NCBI GenBank assembly: GCA_902489665.1
Contig: CABUAT010000039.1
Coordinates: 1 to 17,198 of the forward strand
DNA from: an uncultured Collinsella sp.
Lineage (GTDB): Bacteria; Actinomycetota; Coriobacteriia; Coriobacteriales; Coriobacteriaceae
Length of the DNA stretch: 17,198 nt
Direction: 5' to 3'
Shown piece by piece: positions 6,065-12,632 of the stretch (the first letter of the stretch is position 1; each line of letters starts with the position of its first letter). Both the position numbers and the translations under genes were made by a program. The notes beneath the pieces are model-generated. The model did not search any database and had not been told where the DNA came from. It worked only from the letters and a program-made list of their open reading frames with translations.

Positions 6065-7018
6065 ATGGAACCTAAGCAGTACTACATCGGCATCGACGTC
6101 GGCGGCACTTCGGTTAAGGAGGGCCTGTTCGACGAGGACGGCAACCTGCTTGCCAAGGCCAGCGTGCCCACGCCTCCTATCGTTGACGCTGCGGGCTTTG
6201 CCGCGGTGACCGAGGCTATCGACCAGGTGGTCGCCAAGGCACAGATTCCGCGTGCCTTTGTGGCGGGCATTGGCCTGGCCGTTCCGTGTCCCATCCCGGC
6301 GTCGGGCGATGCCAAGGTCAAGGCCAACATTGCCATTAACCTGCCCGAGCTGAGGGTCGCCATTCAGAAGCACTGCCCCGATGCGGTCGTTAAGTATGAG
6401 AACGATGCCAACGCCGCTGCCATGGGCGAGGCCTGGCTCGGTTCTGCCAAGGGCGTGCAGAACGTGGTGATGGTCACCATCGGTACCGGCGTGGGCGGCG
6501 GCGTTATCGTTAACGGCGACGTGGTATCGGGCGTTGTGGGCGCCGGCGGCGAGATTGGCCACATGTGCCTGAACCCGGCCGAGGAGCGCACCTGCGGCTG
6601 TGGCGGCCATGGCCATCTGGAGCAGTATTCCAGCGCCACCGGCGTGGTGAGCAACTACCTTGCCGAGTGCAAGAAGGCGGGCGTCGAGCCCATTGAGCTC
6701 ACCGGCCCCTCCGATTCCAAGGACGTGTTCCAGGCCTGCCGCGAGGGCGACAAGCTTGCGCTGGCCGCAGCCGACACCATGGCCGACTACCTTGGCCGCG
6801 CCCTGGCGCTTATCGCCAACGTGGTCGACCCCGAGATGTTCCTGATCGGTGGCGGCGCGTCTGCCTCGGCCGATGTTTATCTCGACAAGGTTCGCGAGCA
6901 CTTTAAGCAGTACGCGCTCTCTGCCTCGCGCGAGACGCCCATTAAGGTCGCTTCGCTCGGAAACGACGCCGGCATCATCGGTGCCGCCTACGTAGCCCTG
7001 CGCGCCGCCGGTAAATAA
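6065..7018 (+). CDS. ROK-family sugar kinase (glucokinase/mannokinase/fructokinase type)
   Basis: Cytoplasmic ATP-dependent hexose kinase of 317 residues. Visible motifs are GIDVGGTSVKEG (9-20, phosphate 1), ENDANAAAMGE (112-122, catalytic Asp114), GTGVGGG (140-146), and the ROK zinc region GGEIGHM (His166) and CGCGGHGHLEQY. In this last motif the usual third cysteine of CxCGxxGCxE is His184, so zinc ligands would be His166, Cys177, Cys179 and His184. There is no N-terminal winged helix, so this is a kinase, not a ROK repressor. The start at 6065 has AAAGGTGG six bases upstream. It follows the PTS terminator but sits beside manA, the glycosidase and the PTS as GmuE does in Bacillus. Its likely role is phosphorylating the hexose freed by the glycosidase; glucose, mannose and fructose are all possible. 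Confidence 0.92.
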   Translation: MEPKQYYIGIDVGGTSVKEGLFDEDGNLLAKASVPTPPIVDAAGFAAVTEAIDQVVAKAQIPRAFVAGIGLAVPCPIPASGDAKVKANIAINLPELRVAIQKHCPDAVVKYENDANAAAMGEAWLGSAKGVQNVVMVTIGTGVGGGVIVNGDVVSGVVGAGGEIGHMCLNPAEERTCGCGGHGHLEQYSSATGVVSNYLAECKKAGVEPIELTGPSDSKDVFQACREGDKLALAAADTMADYLGRALALIANVVDPEMFLIGGGASASADVYLDKVREHFKQYALSASRETPIKVASLGNDAGIIGAAYVALRAAGK

Positions 7019-7043
7019 TCGGTGCAGGAGGGCGGTGGTACAA

Positions 7044-7062
7044 GGGGGCAGACTTCGCCCCC
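7044..7062 (+). other. GC-rich hairpin after the ROK kinase gene
   Basis: GGGGGC (7044-7049) and GCCCCC (7057-7062) form a six-pair stem with a seven-base loop 25 bases after the kinase stop. No T-run follows, so termination would need another factor. It is the only candidate 3' end before the pyrophosphatase gene. Confidence 0.35.
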
Positions 7063-7118
7063 AGGCTCGCCCCAAATTGCGCCGCGGCCCTTGCGTCTCA
7101 TAAGGTTCGGCGCCAGCG

Positions 7119-7127
7119 TGCTACCAT
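7119..7127 (+). promoter_or_regulatory. Possible extended -10 promoter element for ppaC
   Basis: TG-C-TACCAT (7119-7127) fits an extended -10 element (TGnTAnnAT), 38 bases before the pyrophosphatase start. No convincing -35 hexamer lies at the right distance, as expected of extended -10 promoters, but this is weak evidence. Confidence 0.25.
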
Positions 7128-7165
7128 AGCTACGTCCAAGTACACATATCAAGTGGAGGATATCC

Positions 7166-8089
7166 ATGGCAAACGTTCTTGTCTTTGGTCACCAGAACCC
7201 CGATAACGACGCCATCATGAGCGCCGTCGTCCTGTCCCAGCTGCTCAACCAGGTTGAGTATGCCGGCAACACCTACGAGGCCTGCGCCCTTGGTCAGCTT
7301 CCGGCAGAGTCTGCCAAGCTGCTCGCCGACGCCGGCATTGCCGAGCCCCGCGTGATCGAGTCCGTCGAGGCCGGTCAGCTCGTCGTCCTCACCGACCACA
7401 ACGAGTCTGCCCAGTCCGTCGCCGGCCTTAAGGACGCCACGGTCTTTGGCGTTGTCGATCATCACCGCATCGGCGACTTCGAGACCGCCGGCCCGCTGCA
7501 CTACATCTGCCTGCCCTGGGGCTCCAGCTGCACCATCGTCACCAAGCTCGCCGGCGTGCTCGGCGTTGAGCTTTCCGACGTTCAGGCCAAGCTGCTGCTC
7601 TCGGCCATGATGACCGACACGCTCATGCTCAAGAGCCCCACCACCACCGATGTCGACCGCGCCGTCGCCGCCAAGCTCGGCGAGCAGGTGGGCGTCGACC
7701 CGGTCAAGTTTGGCATGGAGGTCTTCCTCACCCGTCCGTCCGGCTCCTTCACCGCAGCCGAGATGGTCGGTAACGACATCAAGATGTTCGAGCCCGCCGG
7801 CAAGAAGCTGCTCATCGGCCAGTACGAGACTGTCGACAAGACCCGCGCACTCGGCATGATCGACGAGATTCGCGAGGCCATGCGCGCCTACGCCGCCGAG
7901 AAGGGTGCCGACGGCATCGTTCTGTGCATCACCGACATCATGGAGGAGGGCTCGCAGGTCCTGCTCGAGGGCGAGACCGAGGCTGCTCAGAAGGGCCTGG
8001 GCATTGCCGACGAGCACGACGGCGTCTGGATGCCGGGCGTCCTCTCCCGTAAGAAGCAGGTCGCTGCTCCCATCATGGCCGCCTGCTAG
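7166..8089 (+). CDS. ppaC: Manganese-dependent inorganic pyrophosphatase (family II, DHH)
   Basis: Cytoplasmic enzyme hydrolysing pyrophosphate to two phosphates, which drives nucleic acid and protein synthesis forward. The 307-residue length is typical for family II without CBS inserts. The DHH domain shows GHQNPDND (8-15; metal ligands His9, Asp13, Asp15), LTDHNE (Asp77), VVDHHRIGDF (Asp98-His99-His100) and MMTDTLMLKSPT (Asp151). The DHHA2 domain ends with SRKKQV (294-299), whose Arg295 and Lys296 bind substrate phosphate. GGAGG lies six bases before the ATG. It stands alone with its own terminator at 8109-8148. No regulatory CBS or DRTGG domain is present, so it should be constitutive. Confidence 0.97.
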   Translation: MANVLVFGHQNPDNDAIMSAVVLSQLLNQVEYAGNTYEACALGQLPAESAKLLADAGIAEPRVIESVEAGQLVVLTDHNESAQSVAGLKDATVFGVVDHHRIGDFETAGPLHYICLPWGSSCTIVTKLAGVLGVELSDVQAKLLLSAMMTDTLMLKSPTTTDVDRAVAAKLGEQVGVDPVKFGMEVFLTRPSGSFTAAEMVGNDIKMFEPAGKKLLIGQYETVDKTRALGMIDEIREAMRAYAAEKGADGIVLCITDIMEEGSQVLLEGETEAAQKGLGIADEHDGVWMPGVLSRKKQVAAPIMAAC

Positions 8090-8108
8090 GTTTAGTTGAC
8101 CAAACGCC

Positions 8109-8148
8109 ACGACCGGATCGCGGACGACCCGCGCTCCGGTCGTTTTTT
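8109..8148 (+). terminator. Intrinsic terminator of ppaC
   Basis: ACGACCGGA (8109-8117) pairs with TCCGGTCGT (8135-8143), and an inner CGCGG/CCGCG stem (8119-8123, 8129-8133) continues the helix across a single-base T-C mismatch. A run of six T residues (8143-8148) follows. It begins 19 bases after the stop codon. Confidence 0.93.
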
Positions 8149-8287
8149 GTGCACGGCGCCGCGTCGTCTCTTGGATAGGCGCGCCCGCGCCGTTGAGCAA
8201 ATAATGTTCAACCTGTGGTTCCGCTTTTCGCCCACGCCTGCGTGCTTGTCGTGCAGGGTAGGCTAGATGCAAGCGTAATACGTTAGA

Positions 8288-8323
8288 GCGCGGCGCCGCC
8301 ACTTGGGCGGGCCGTGCTTTTTT
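8288..8323 (+). terminator. Terminator-like hairpin in the nhaA leader
   Basis: GCGCGGC (8288-8294) pairs with GCCGTGC (8311-8317), then CCGCC (8296-8300) with GGCGG (8306-8310), with one bulged G and a five-base loop; six T residues (8318-8323) follow. The T-run ends 33 bases before the nhaA start. No gene that I can support ends just upstream, since ppaC has its own terminator. It may therefore act as an attenuator in the nhaA leader, or terminate an unannotated short transcript. Confidence 0.65.
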
Positions 8324-8356
8324 AAGACGGGAGCTTTCCCGTGAAAGGAGCCGCCC

Positions 8357-9715
8357 ATGGCAGCAACTGAGCAGCTGTTCAACGTTCGTGAGCGCAAGCG
8401 CTTTGAACGTCACGACATCTGGGAGCGCATCGCCGAGAACGGCACGATTTCCGCCGCCGTCATGGTCTTCGCCGCCATCGCCGCCGTCATTTGCGCCAAT
8501 ACCGATGCCTACGAGGCCATCCATCACTTTTTGGAGACCCCGCTGTATGTGGGCCTGGGCAACCTTACGGCCGGTCTCACCGTTGAACTTTTCGTCAACG
8601 ACTTCCTCATGGCGATTTTCTTTTTGCTAGTGGGCATTGAGCTTAAGTACGAGATGACGGTCGGCGAGCTCAAGAATCCGCGTCAGGCCATGCTTCCCAT
8701 GCTGGCGGCCGTGGGCGGCGTCGTCGTTCCCGCCTGCATCTATCTGATCTTTAACCATGCCGGCGCGCACAACGGCTGGGCCATTCCCATGGCAACCGAT
8801 ATTGCCTTTGCGCTGGGCGTGCTGTCGCTTTTGGGTAATCGCGTGCCCAACGGCGTGCGCGTGTTCTTCTCGACGCTCGCCATCGCCGACGACCTCATCT
8901 CTATCGCCGCCATCGCCATCTTCTACGGTCAGAGCCCCAATCCGTTTTGGTTGGGCGCCGCCGCGCTTGTGACCTGCGCGCTCGTGTGGCTCAACAAGAC
9001 GCAGCATTACCGCCTTGCCCCGTATTCGGTACTGGGTTTGCTGTTGTGGTTCTGCATGTTCAAGAGCGGCGTACACGCCACGCTTGCCGGCGTCATCTTG
9101 GCCTTTACCATCCCGGCCAAGTGCGGCGTCAAGCTCGATAGCCTCACCGATTGGTTGGGCGAGTGCCTGCCGCTGCTCGATGACCGCTACGATGACGAAG
9201 CACACATCCTGGGCCAGCATGACTTTACCGTCTCGACCACCAAGGTCGAGCGCGTCATGCACCGCGTGACCCCGCCGCTCATCCGCATGGAGCGTCTGAT
9301 CTCCACGCCGGTCAACTTTGTGATCCTGCCGATCTTCGCGTTTGTCAACGCGCAGGTTCGCCTGGTGGGCGTTGATATGAGCACGTTGCTCACCGACCCG
9401 GTGACACTCGGCGTGTACTTTGGCATGCTGCTGGGCAAGCCGATCGGCATCTTTGGCATGACGTTCGCCCTGGTTAAGCTTAGGGCCTGCGAGCTGCCGC
9501 ACAATGTCAACTGGCACATGATTGCCGGTGTGGGCATTCTGGGCGGCATCGGCTTTACCATGTCGATTCTCATCAGCGGCCTTGCCTTCCCGACGGCCCA
9601 GTTTGAGGTTCTGGCTGCCAAGGCCGCCATCCTTGCCGGTTCGGTCACCGCTGCCGTGCTCGGCATGATCTACATGAGCGTGGTCTGCAAGCACCCCGCG
9701 CCCAAGGGCGAGTAA
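8357..9715 (+). CDS. nhaA: Na+/H+ antiporter NhaA
   Basis: Inner-membrane antiporter exporting Na+ or Li+ in exchange for protons, for sodium and alkaline pH tolerance. Family landmarks in order: FVNDFLMAIFFLLVGIELKYE (79-99), ATDIAFALG (146-154, Asp148), AIADDLISI (175-183, the paired Asp178-Asp179 of the ion site), LPIFAFVNA (324-332) and LLGKPIGI (358-365, Lys361). About twelve hydrophobic segments are visible. At 452 residues it exceeds the 388 of E. coli NhaA. The extra length is a hydrophilic segment at about 255-315, rich in Asp, Glu and His, in the loop before LPIFAF where E. coli NhaA has its short pH-sensing region. AAAGGAG lies upstream of the ATG. The gene is monocistronic between two terminator-like structures. 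Confidence 0.96.
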   Translation: MAATEQLFNVRERKRFERHDIWERIAENGTISAAVMVFAAIAAVICANTDAYEAIHHFLETPLYVGLGNLTAGLTVELFVNDFLMAIFFLLVGIELKYEMTVGELKNPRQAMLPMLAAVGGVVVPACIYLIFNHAGAHNGWAIPMATDIAFALGVLSLLGNRVPNGVRVFFSTLAIADDLISIAAIAIFYGQSPNPFWLGAAALVTCALVWLNKTQHYRLAPYSVLGLLLWFCMFKSGVHATLAGVILAFTIPAKCGVKLDSLTDWLGECLPLLDDRYDDEAHILGQHDFTVSTTKVERVMHRVTPPLIRMERLISTPVNFVILPIFAFVNAQVRLVGVDMSTLLTDPVTLGVYFGMLLGKPIGIFGMTFALVKLRACELPHNVNWHMIAGVGILGGIGFTMSILISGLAFPTAQFEVLAAKAAILAGSVTAAVLGMIYMSVVCKHPAPKGE

Positions 9716-9732
9716 GGGCACATACAAGTTTA

Positions 9733-9770
9733 AAAACGCCGCCTGTGAGCACCATCACAAGCGGCGTTTT
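9733..9770. terminator. Bidirectional terminator between nhaA and the small minus-strand gene
   Basis: AAAACGCCGC (9733-9742) pairs with GCGGCGTTTT (9761-9770), and inner TGTGA/TCACA (9744-9748, 9755-9759) extends it past one mismatch, with a GCACCA loop. A/T tracts lie on both sides, so it can end both nhaA transcripts and those of the convergent minus-strand gene. Confidence 0.9.
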
Positions 9771-9797
9771 AGTCATTGGGGACGTTCTTAAATGACT
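9771..9797. repeat. Short palindrome with TTGGGGAC core
   Basis: AGTCATT (9771-9777) and AATGACT (9791-9797) frame a 13-base loop beginning GGGGACGTTC. It directly follows the bidirectional terminator and ends four bases before the stop codon of the small minus-strand gene. It shares TTGGGGAC with the other intergenic repeats in this window. Confidence 0.5.
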
Positions 9798-9801
9798 AGG
9801 T

Positions 9802-10056
9802 TTATTCCACGGTGCCGTAGACGGCGCCCCAGCCGTGGGCGGCCAAGGCGGAATTGAGCTGGTCGCAAAGTGACTGGCGGTCGTAATAGCCGGGCGGTAG
9901 CAGGTTGACGATCTCCATGAGATCGGGGGCCAGGTCCAAGATTTCGGCCTGTACGATCAGATCCAGGCGGTCGATGGCGTGGCGGTCGTAAAACAGTCCG
10001 TCGACCAGGCGCTGCAGGTCGCCGAATTCCTCGGCCTGGAACGATCCGTACTCCAT
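9802..10056 (-). CDS. Small conserved-looking hypothetical protein (84 aa)
   Basis: I do not recognise this family. It is kept as a real gene because AAGGAGG lies four bases before the ATG at 10056, the frame is clean, and a bidirectional terminator lies 31 bases past the stop. The 84-residue product is acidic, with no signal peptide or membrane segment. It looks mostly helical (residues about 7-52, rich in Leu, Asp and Glu), then a distinct tail with LPPGYYDRQSLCDQLN (53-68) and HGWGAVYGTVE (74-84). It has a single Cys, so no zinc site. It is divergent from the aminotransferase gene and convergent with nhaA, so context gives no clear role. In-frame start options further upstream lack a ribosome site. 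Confidence 0.75.
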   Translation of the reverse strand: MEYGSFQAEEFGDLQRLVDGLFYDRHAIDRLDLIVQAEILDLAPDLMEIVNLLPPGYYDRQSLCDQLNSALAAHGWGAVYGTVE

Positions 10057-10158
10057 AGTGCCTCCTTGGGCGCCCCACGCCGGCATGCGCGGCGATTCGT
10101 AATTTATTGCGATGGACTTAATCTATCACGGCTTCATAACGTTGCGGCGGTGGCGGTC

Positions 10159-10164
10159 TATACT
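10159..10164 (+). promoter_or_regulatory. Possible -10 element of the aminotransferase gene
   Basis: TATACT matches 5 of 6 bases of the -10 consensus and lies 42 bases before the ATG. The same hexamer occurs before the tat gene at 11964-11969. No good -35 at 16-18 bases is visible. Confidence 0.3.
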
Positions 10165-10205
10165 TAGACGAACTGCAACGTACCGCTTCGCGAAAGGTCG
10201 CACCC

Positions 10206-11510
10206 ATGCAGACGATCTACCAGAAGATGGAAACCACCGAACTCGATGCCGCCATCGAGGCGCTCAAGGCCGAGGTCGCCGAGGTCAAGGCTAAGGGCCT
10301 GGCGCTCGATATGGCCCGCGGCAAGCCGTCGCCCTCCCAGGTGGACATCTCGCGCCCCATGCTCGATATCCTCAATGCCGACGCCGATCTGCACGATGGC
10401 AACGTCGATTGTTCCAACTACGGCTGCTTCGAGGGTATTCCTTCGGCACGCAAGTTGGCAGGGGAGTTCCTGGGCTGCCCCGCCGAGCAGACGCTCGTGC
10501 TGGGTTCGTCGAGCCTGCTGATCGAGCATGACATCGCCGGCATGTTCTGGCGCTGCGGCTCGTGTGGCAGCGAGCCCTGGGACGCCTACGAGGCCGCGCA
10601 CGACGGCAAGAAGGTCAAGTTCCTGTGCCCTGTTCCCGGCTACGACCGCCACTTTGGCATCACCGCCGACTTGGGCATCGAGAACGTCCCCGTCGCGATG
10701 ACCGACAACGGCCCCGACATGGACGAGATCGAGCGCCTCGTTGCCGCCGACGATTCCATCAAGGGTATCTGGTGCGTGCCCAAGTATTCCAACCCCACGG
10801 GCATCACTTTTAGCGAGGACACTGTGCGCCGTCTGGTCGAGATGCCCACGGCCGCGCCCGATTTCCGCATCTTCTGGGACAACGCCTACTGCGTGCACGA
10901 CCTGTACGACGAGACCGACGAGCTCGCAAACATCTTTGACCTCGCTCGCGCGGCGGGCACCGAGGACCGTGTGGTGGCCTTTGCCTCGACGTCCAAGATC
11001 ACCTTCCCGGGCGCCGGTATCGGCTTTATCGGTGCGAGCCCCGCGGTCATCGCCGAGTTCTCCAAGCGCCTGAAGGCCGGCCTCATCAGCGCCGACAAGC
11101 TCAACCAGCTGCGTCACGTGCGCTTCCTTCCCACCATCGAGGCGGTCAAGGAGCACATGAAAAAGCATGCCGAGTTCCTGCGTCCGCGCTTTGAGGCAGT
11201 CGAGCGCAAGCTCACCGAGGGCTTGGGCGACACGGGCTGCGCCACCTGGACGCACCCCCGCGGCGGCTACTTTGTAAGCTTCGATGGTCCCGAGGGCTCG
11301 GCCCAGAAGGTCGCCGCGCTTTGCGCCGACCTGGGCGTCAAGCTCACGCCGGCCGGTGCTACCTGGCCCTATGGCAAGGACCCGCGCGACACTAACATCC
11401 GCATCGCGCCGAGCTATCCCACGGTCGAGGACCTGGAGGCCGCGCTCGATGTGCTGGTGCTGGCCGTTAAGCTTGTCGCTGCCGAGCTTGCGCGTGCCGA
11501 GCGCGCCTAA
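10206..11510 (+). CDS. PLP-dependent aminotransferase, aspartate aminotransferase group Ic (MocR-type fold)
   Basis: Cytoplasmic pyridoxal-phosphate enzyme moving an amino group between an amino acid, probably aspartate or glutamate, and a 2-oxo acid. The 434 residues show LDMARGKPS (34-42), NYGCFEGIP (71-79), the cofactor loop LGSSSLLIEHD (99-109), SNPTG (195-199), DNAYCVHDLY (225-234), the Schiff-base lysine Lys264 in STSKITFPGAG (261-271), and NIRIAPSYP (397-405) with carboxylate-binding Arg399. The RGKPS opening and the style of the lysine loop point to the actinobacterial-type group Ic aspartate aminotransferases, not the classic AspC or AspB groups. The start at 10206 has AAAGG upstream; an ATG eight codons in is possible. 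Spacing to the STAS gene is 66 bases. The substrate is not proven by sequence. Confidence 0.88.
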   Translation: MQTIYQKMETTELDAAIEALKAEVAEVKAKGLALDMARGKPSPSQVDISRPMLDILNADADLHDGNVDCSNYGCFEGIPSARKLAGEFLGCPAEQTLVLGSSSLLIEHDIAGMFWRCGSCGSEPWDAYEAAHDGKKVKFLCPVPGYDRHFGITADLGIENVPVAMTDNGPDMDEIERLVAADDSIKGIWCVPKYSNPTGITFSEDTVRRLVEMPTAAPDFRIFWDNAYCVHDLYDETDELANIFDLARAAGTEDRVVAFASTSKITFPGAGIGFIGASPAVIAEFSKRLKAGLISADKLNQLRHVRFLPTIEAVKEHMKKHAEFLRPRFEAVERKLTEGLGDTGCATWTHPRGGYFVSFDGPEGSAQKVAALCADLGVKLTPAGATWPYGKDPRDTNIRIAPSYPTVEDLEAALDVLVLAVKLVAAELARAERA

Positions 11511-11576
11511 CGCCTAGGGCCCCGCAAGTTCGCGCCCAGTACTATCAGCACTCTCGATTCGCAAAGGAGCGTATAC

Positions 11577-11891
11577 ATGGATTTGGGTATTTCCACCAAC
11601 CCCACGCCGGAGCTCTACACCATTAAGGTAACCGGCGAGATCGATATCTCTAACGCCGATAGCCTGCGCAATGCCATCGACCTGGCGCTCGAGCAGCCCA
11701 CTGAGGCCGTTGAGCTCGATTTTGCCCAGGTGAGCTACATCGATTCGACGGGCATTGGCGTGCTCGTGGGCGCCGCACACCACGCGGTCGACCACGGCAA
11801 GCGCTTTAGCTGCACCAATGTGCAGCCCCCGGTGATGCGCGTGGTCCAGCTGTTGGGTGTCGACCAGGAGATTTCGATCACCGCTGCATAA
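11577..11891 (+). CDS. STAS-domain protein, anti-sigma factor antagonist (SpoIIAA/RsbV-like)
   Basis: A 104-residue protein that is essentially one STAS domain. In this family the unphosphorylated form binds an anti-sigma kinase and frees its sigma factor; phosphorylation of a conserved Ser switches it off. Visible features are the first strand ELYTIKVTGEID (12-23), the helix NADSLRNAIDLAL (26-38), and YIDSTGIGVLVGA (54-66), in which Ser57 is the expected phosphorylation site. AAAGGAG lies seven bases before the ATG. No anti-sigma kinase, PP2C phosphatase or sigma factor is nearby, so its partners must be encoded elsewhere. A role in lipid asymmetry (MlaB-like) or another STAS function is less likely, given the intact DSTG motif. 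Confidence 0.88.
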   Translation: MDLGISTNPTPELYTIKVTGEIDISNADSLRNAIDLALEQPTEAVELDFAQVSYIDSTGIGVLVGAAHHAVDHGKRFSCTNVQPPVMRVVQLLGVDQEISITAA

Positions 11892-11935
11892 TCTTTGCCC
11901 CCAAAAGGGCGTGCCGTTTGGCATATGTTTGTGAT

Positions 11936-11963
11936 GCGCTCGGACGTTTTGGCGTCCGGGCGC
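11936..11963 (+). other. Strong hairpin abutting a TATACT -10 hexamer upstream of the tat gene
   Basis: GCGCTCGGACG (11936-11946) pairs with CGTCCGGGCGC (11953-11963) through 10 Watson-Crick pairs and one T-G, with a TTTTGG loop. TATACT (11964-11969) follows directly. It lies 44 bases after the STAS stop. It could be a weak terminator for that gene, or a palindrome overlapping the tat promoter. Confidence 0.45.
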
Positions 11964-12012
11964 TATACTTGACCGAATGAATAGACGAGTTCCGGCCGAA
12001 TGGCGCGGTGCG

Positions 12013-12039
12013 GGCTCGACTCACATCGAGCCTTGGAGG
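12013..12039 (+). promoter_or_regulatory. Hairpin directly before the ribosome-binding site of the tat gene
   Basis: GGCTCGA (12013-12019) and TCGAGCC (12026-12032) form a perfect seven-pair stem with a CTCACA loop, two bases before GGAGG (12035-12039). That site lies five bases before the GTG start and decides it. The stem does not cover the ribosome site, so a role in message stability or initiation is only a suggestion. Confidence 0.45.
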
Positions 12040-12044
12040 TATGT

Positions 12045-12632
12045 GTGTTTGGTATTGGAGAGGGTGAGCTCGCGATCATCGTGGTCTTCGGCTTTTTGCT
12101 GTTTGGCCCGGATAAGCTCCCACAGATGGGCCGCACGATCGGCCGTGCCATCCGTCAGTTCCGCGAGACGCAGGAAAAGATGACGGCCGTTGTTCAGTCC
12201 GAGATTATCGATCCGGTGAGCGAGGCCGCTTCGGCACCGGTCAAGCCCAAGAAGACTGCCGTCGATGACGATTCCGATGCGGACGAGGATGCCGCCGAGA
12301 CGGCAGCGCCCGCCAAGAAGGAGACCTTTGCCGAGCGCCGTGCCCGCCTTGCTGCCGAGAAGGCTGCGAGCGAGGGTGCCGCCGAGGGCGAGGGTGCTGC
12401 TGAGGAGTCCGAGGCCGAGGGCGCCGAGCCTGCCGCTGCCGCCGAGCCTGTCGTCGAGCCCGAGCCTGCTGCAGAGCCGGAGCCCGAGCCCGAGCCGGCA
12501 GAGCCCACGACGGCTGACCTCTACGCTCGTCGTCCCCGCAAGCGCAAGGCCGTCGTCGACCAGCTCGCTCGCGAGCTCGAGGCCGAGGACGACGCCGCTG
12601 CCGCCGACGCCCCGAAGGGAGGCGATGAGTAA
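12045..12632 (+). CDS. tatA: Sec-independent translocase TatA/TatB-family subunit
   Basis: Membrane-anchored component of the twin-arginine system that exports folded proteins. The 195-residue protein starts at GTG with GGAGG five bases upstream. Residues 1-21 hold the short N-terminal membrane helix (FGIGEGELAIIVVFGFLLFG), then the hinge GPDKLPQMG and the amphipathic helix RTIGRAIRQFRETQEKM (30-46). After residue 60 comes a long Ala/Glu/Pro-rich acidic tail with an EPEPEPEP run near 139-152 and a basic ARRPRKRK patch at 161-168. TatC follows with a one-base stop/start overlap, indicating coupling. TatA and TatB are hard to separate; LPxxG and the early Glu lean to TatB, but it may serve both roles. 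The tail is far longer than in E. coli TatA (89 residues). Confidence 0.9.
   Translation: MFGIGEGELAIIVVFGFLLFGPDKLPQMGRTIGRAIRQFRETQEKMTAVVQSEIIDPVSEAASAPVKPKKTAVDDDSDADEDAAETAAPAKKETFAERRARLAAEKAASEGAAEGEGAAEESEAEGAEPAAAAEPVVEPEPAAEPEPEPEPAEPTTADLYARRPRKRKAVVDQLARELEAEDDAAAADAPKGGDE

Noticed and set aside
8204..8266. 20-codon frame before nhaA, as a possible leader peptide
   Set aside because: No ribosome-binding site precedes it and it has no run of one regulatory amino acid. Such frames are common by chance.
12000..12044. Upstream ATG at 12000 as the tat gene start
   Set aside because: It would add 15 residues before the membrane helix, which should be at the N-terminus, and it has no ribosome site. 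The GTG at 12045 has GGAGG five bases upstream.
12430..12500. GAGCCC-type repeat in the tat gene as a microsatellite
   Set aside because: It encodes the Glu-Pro run of the acidic tail and keeps frame; such linkers are usual in actinobacterial TatA/TatB proteins.
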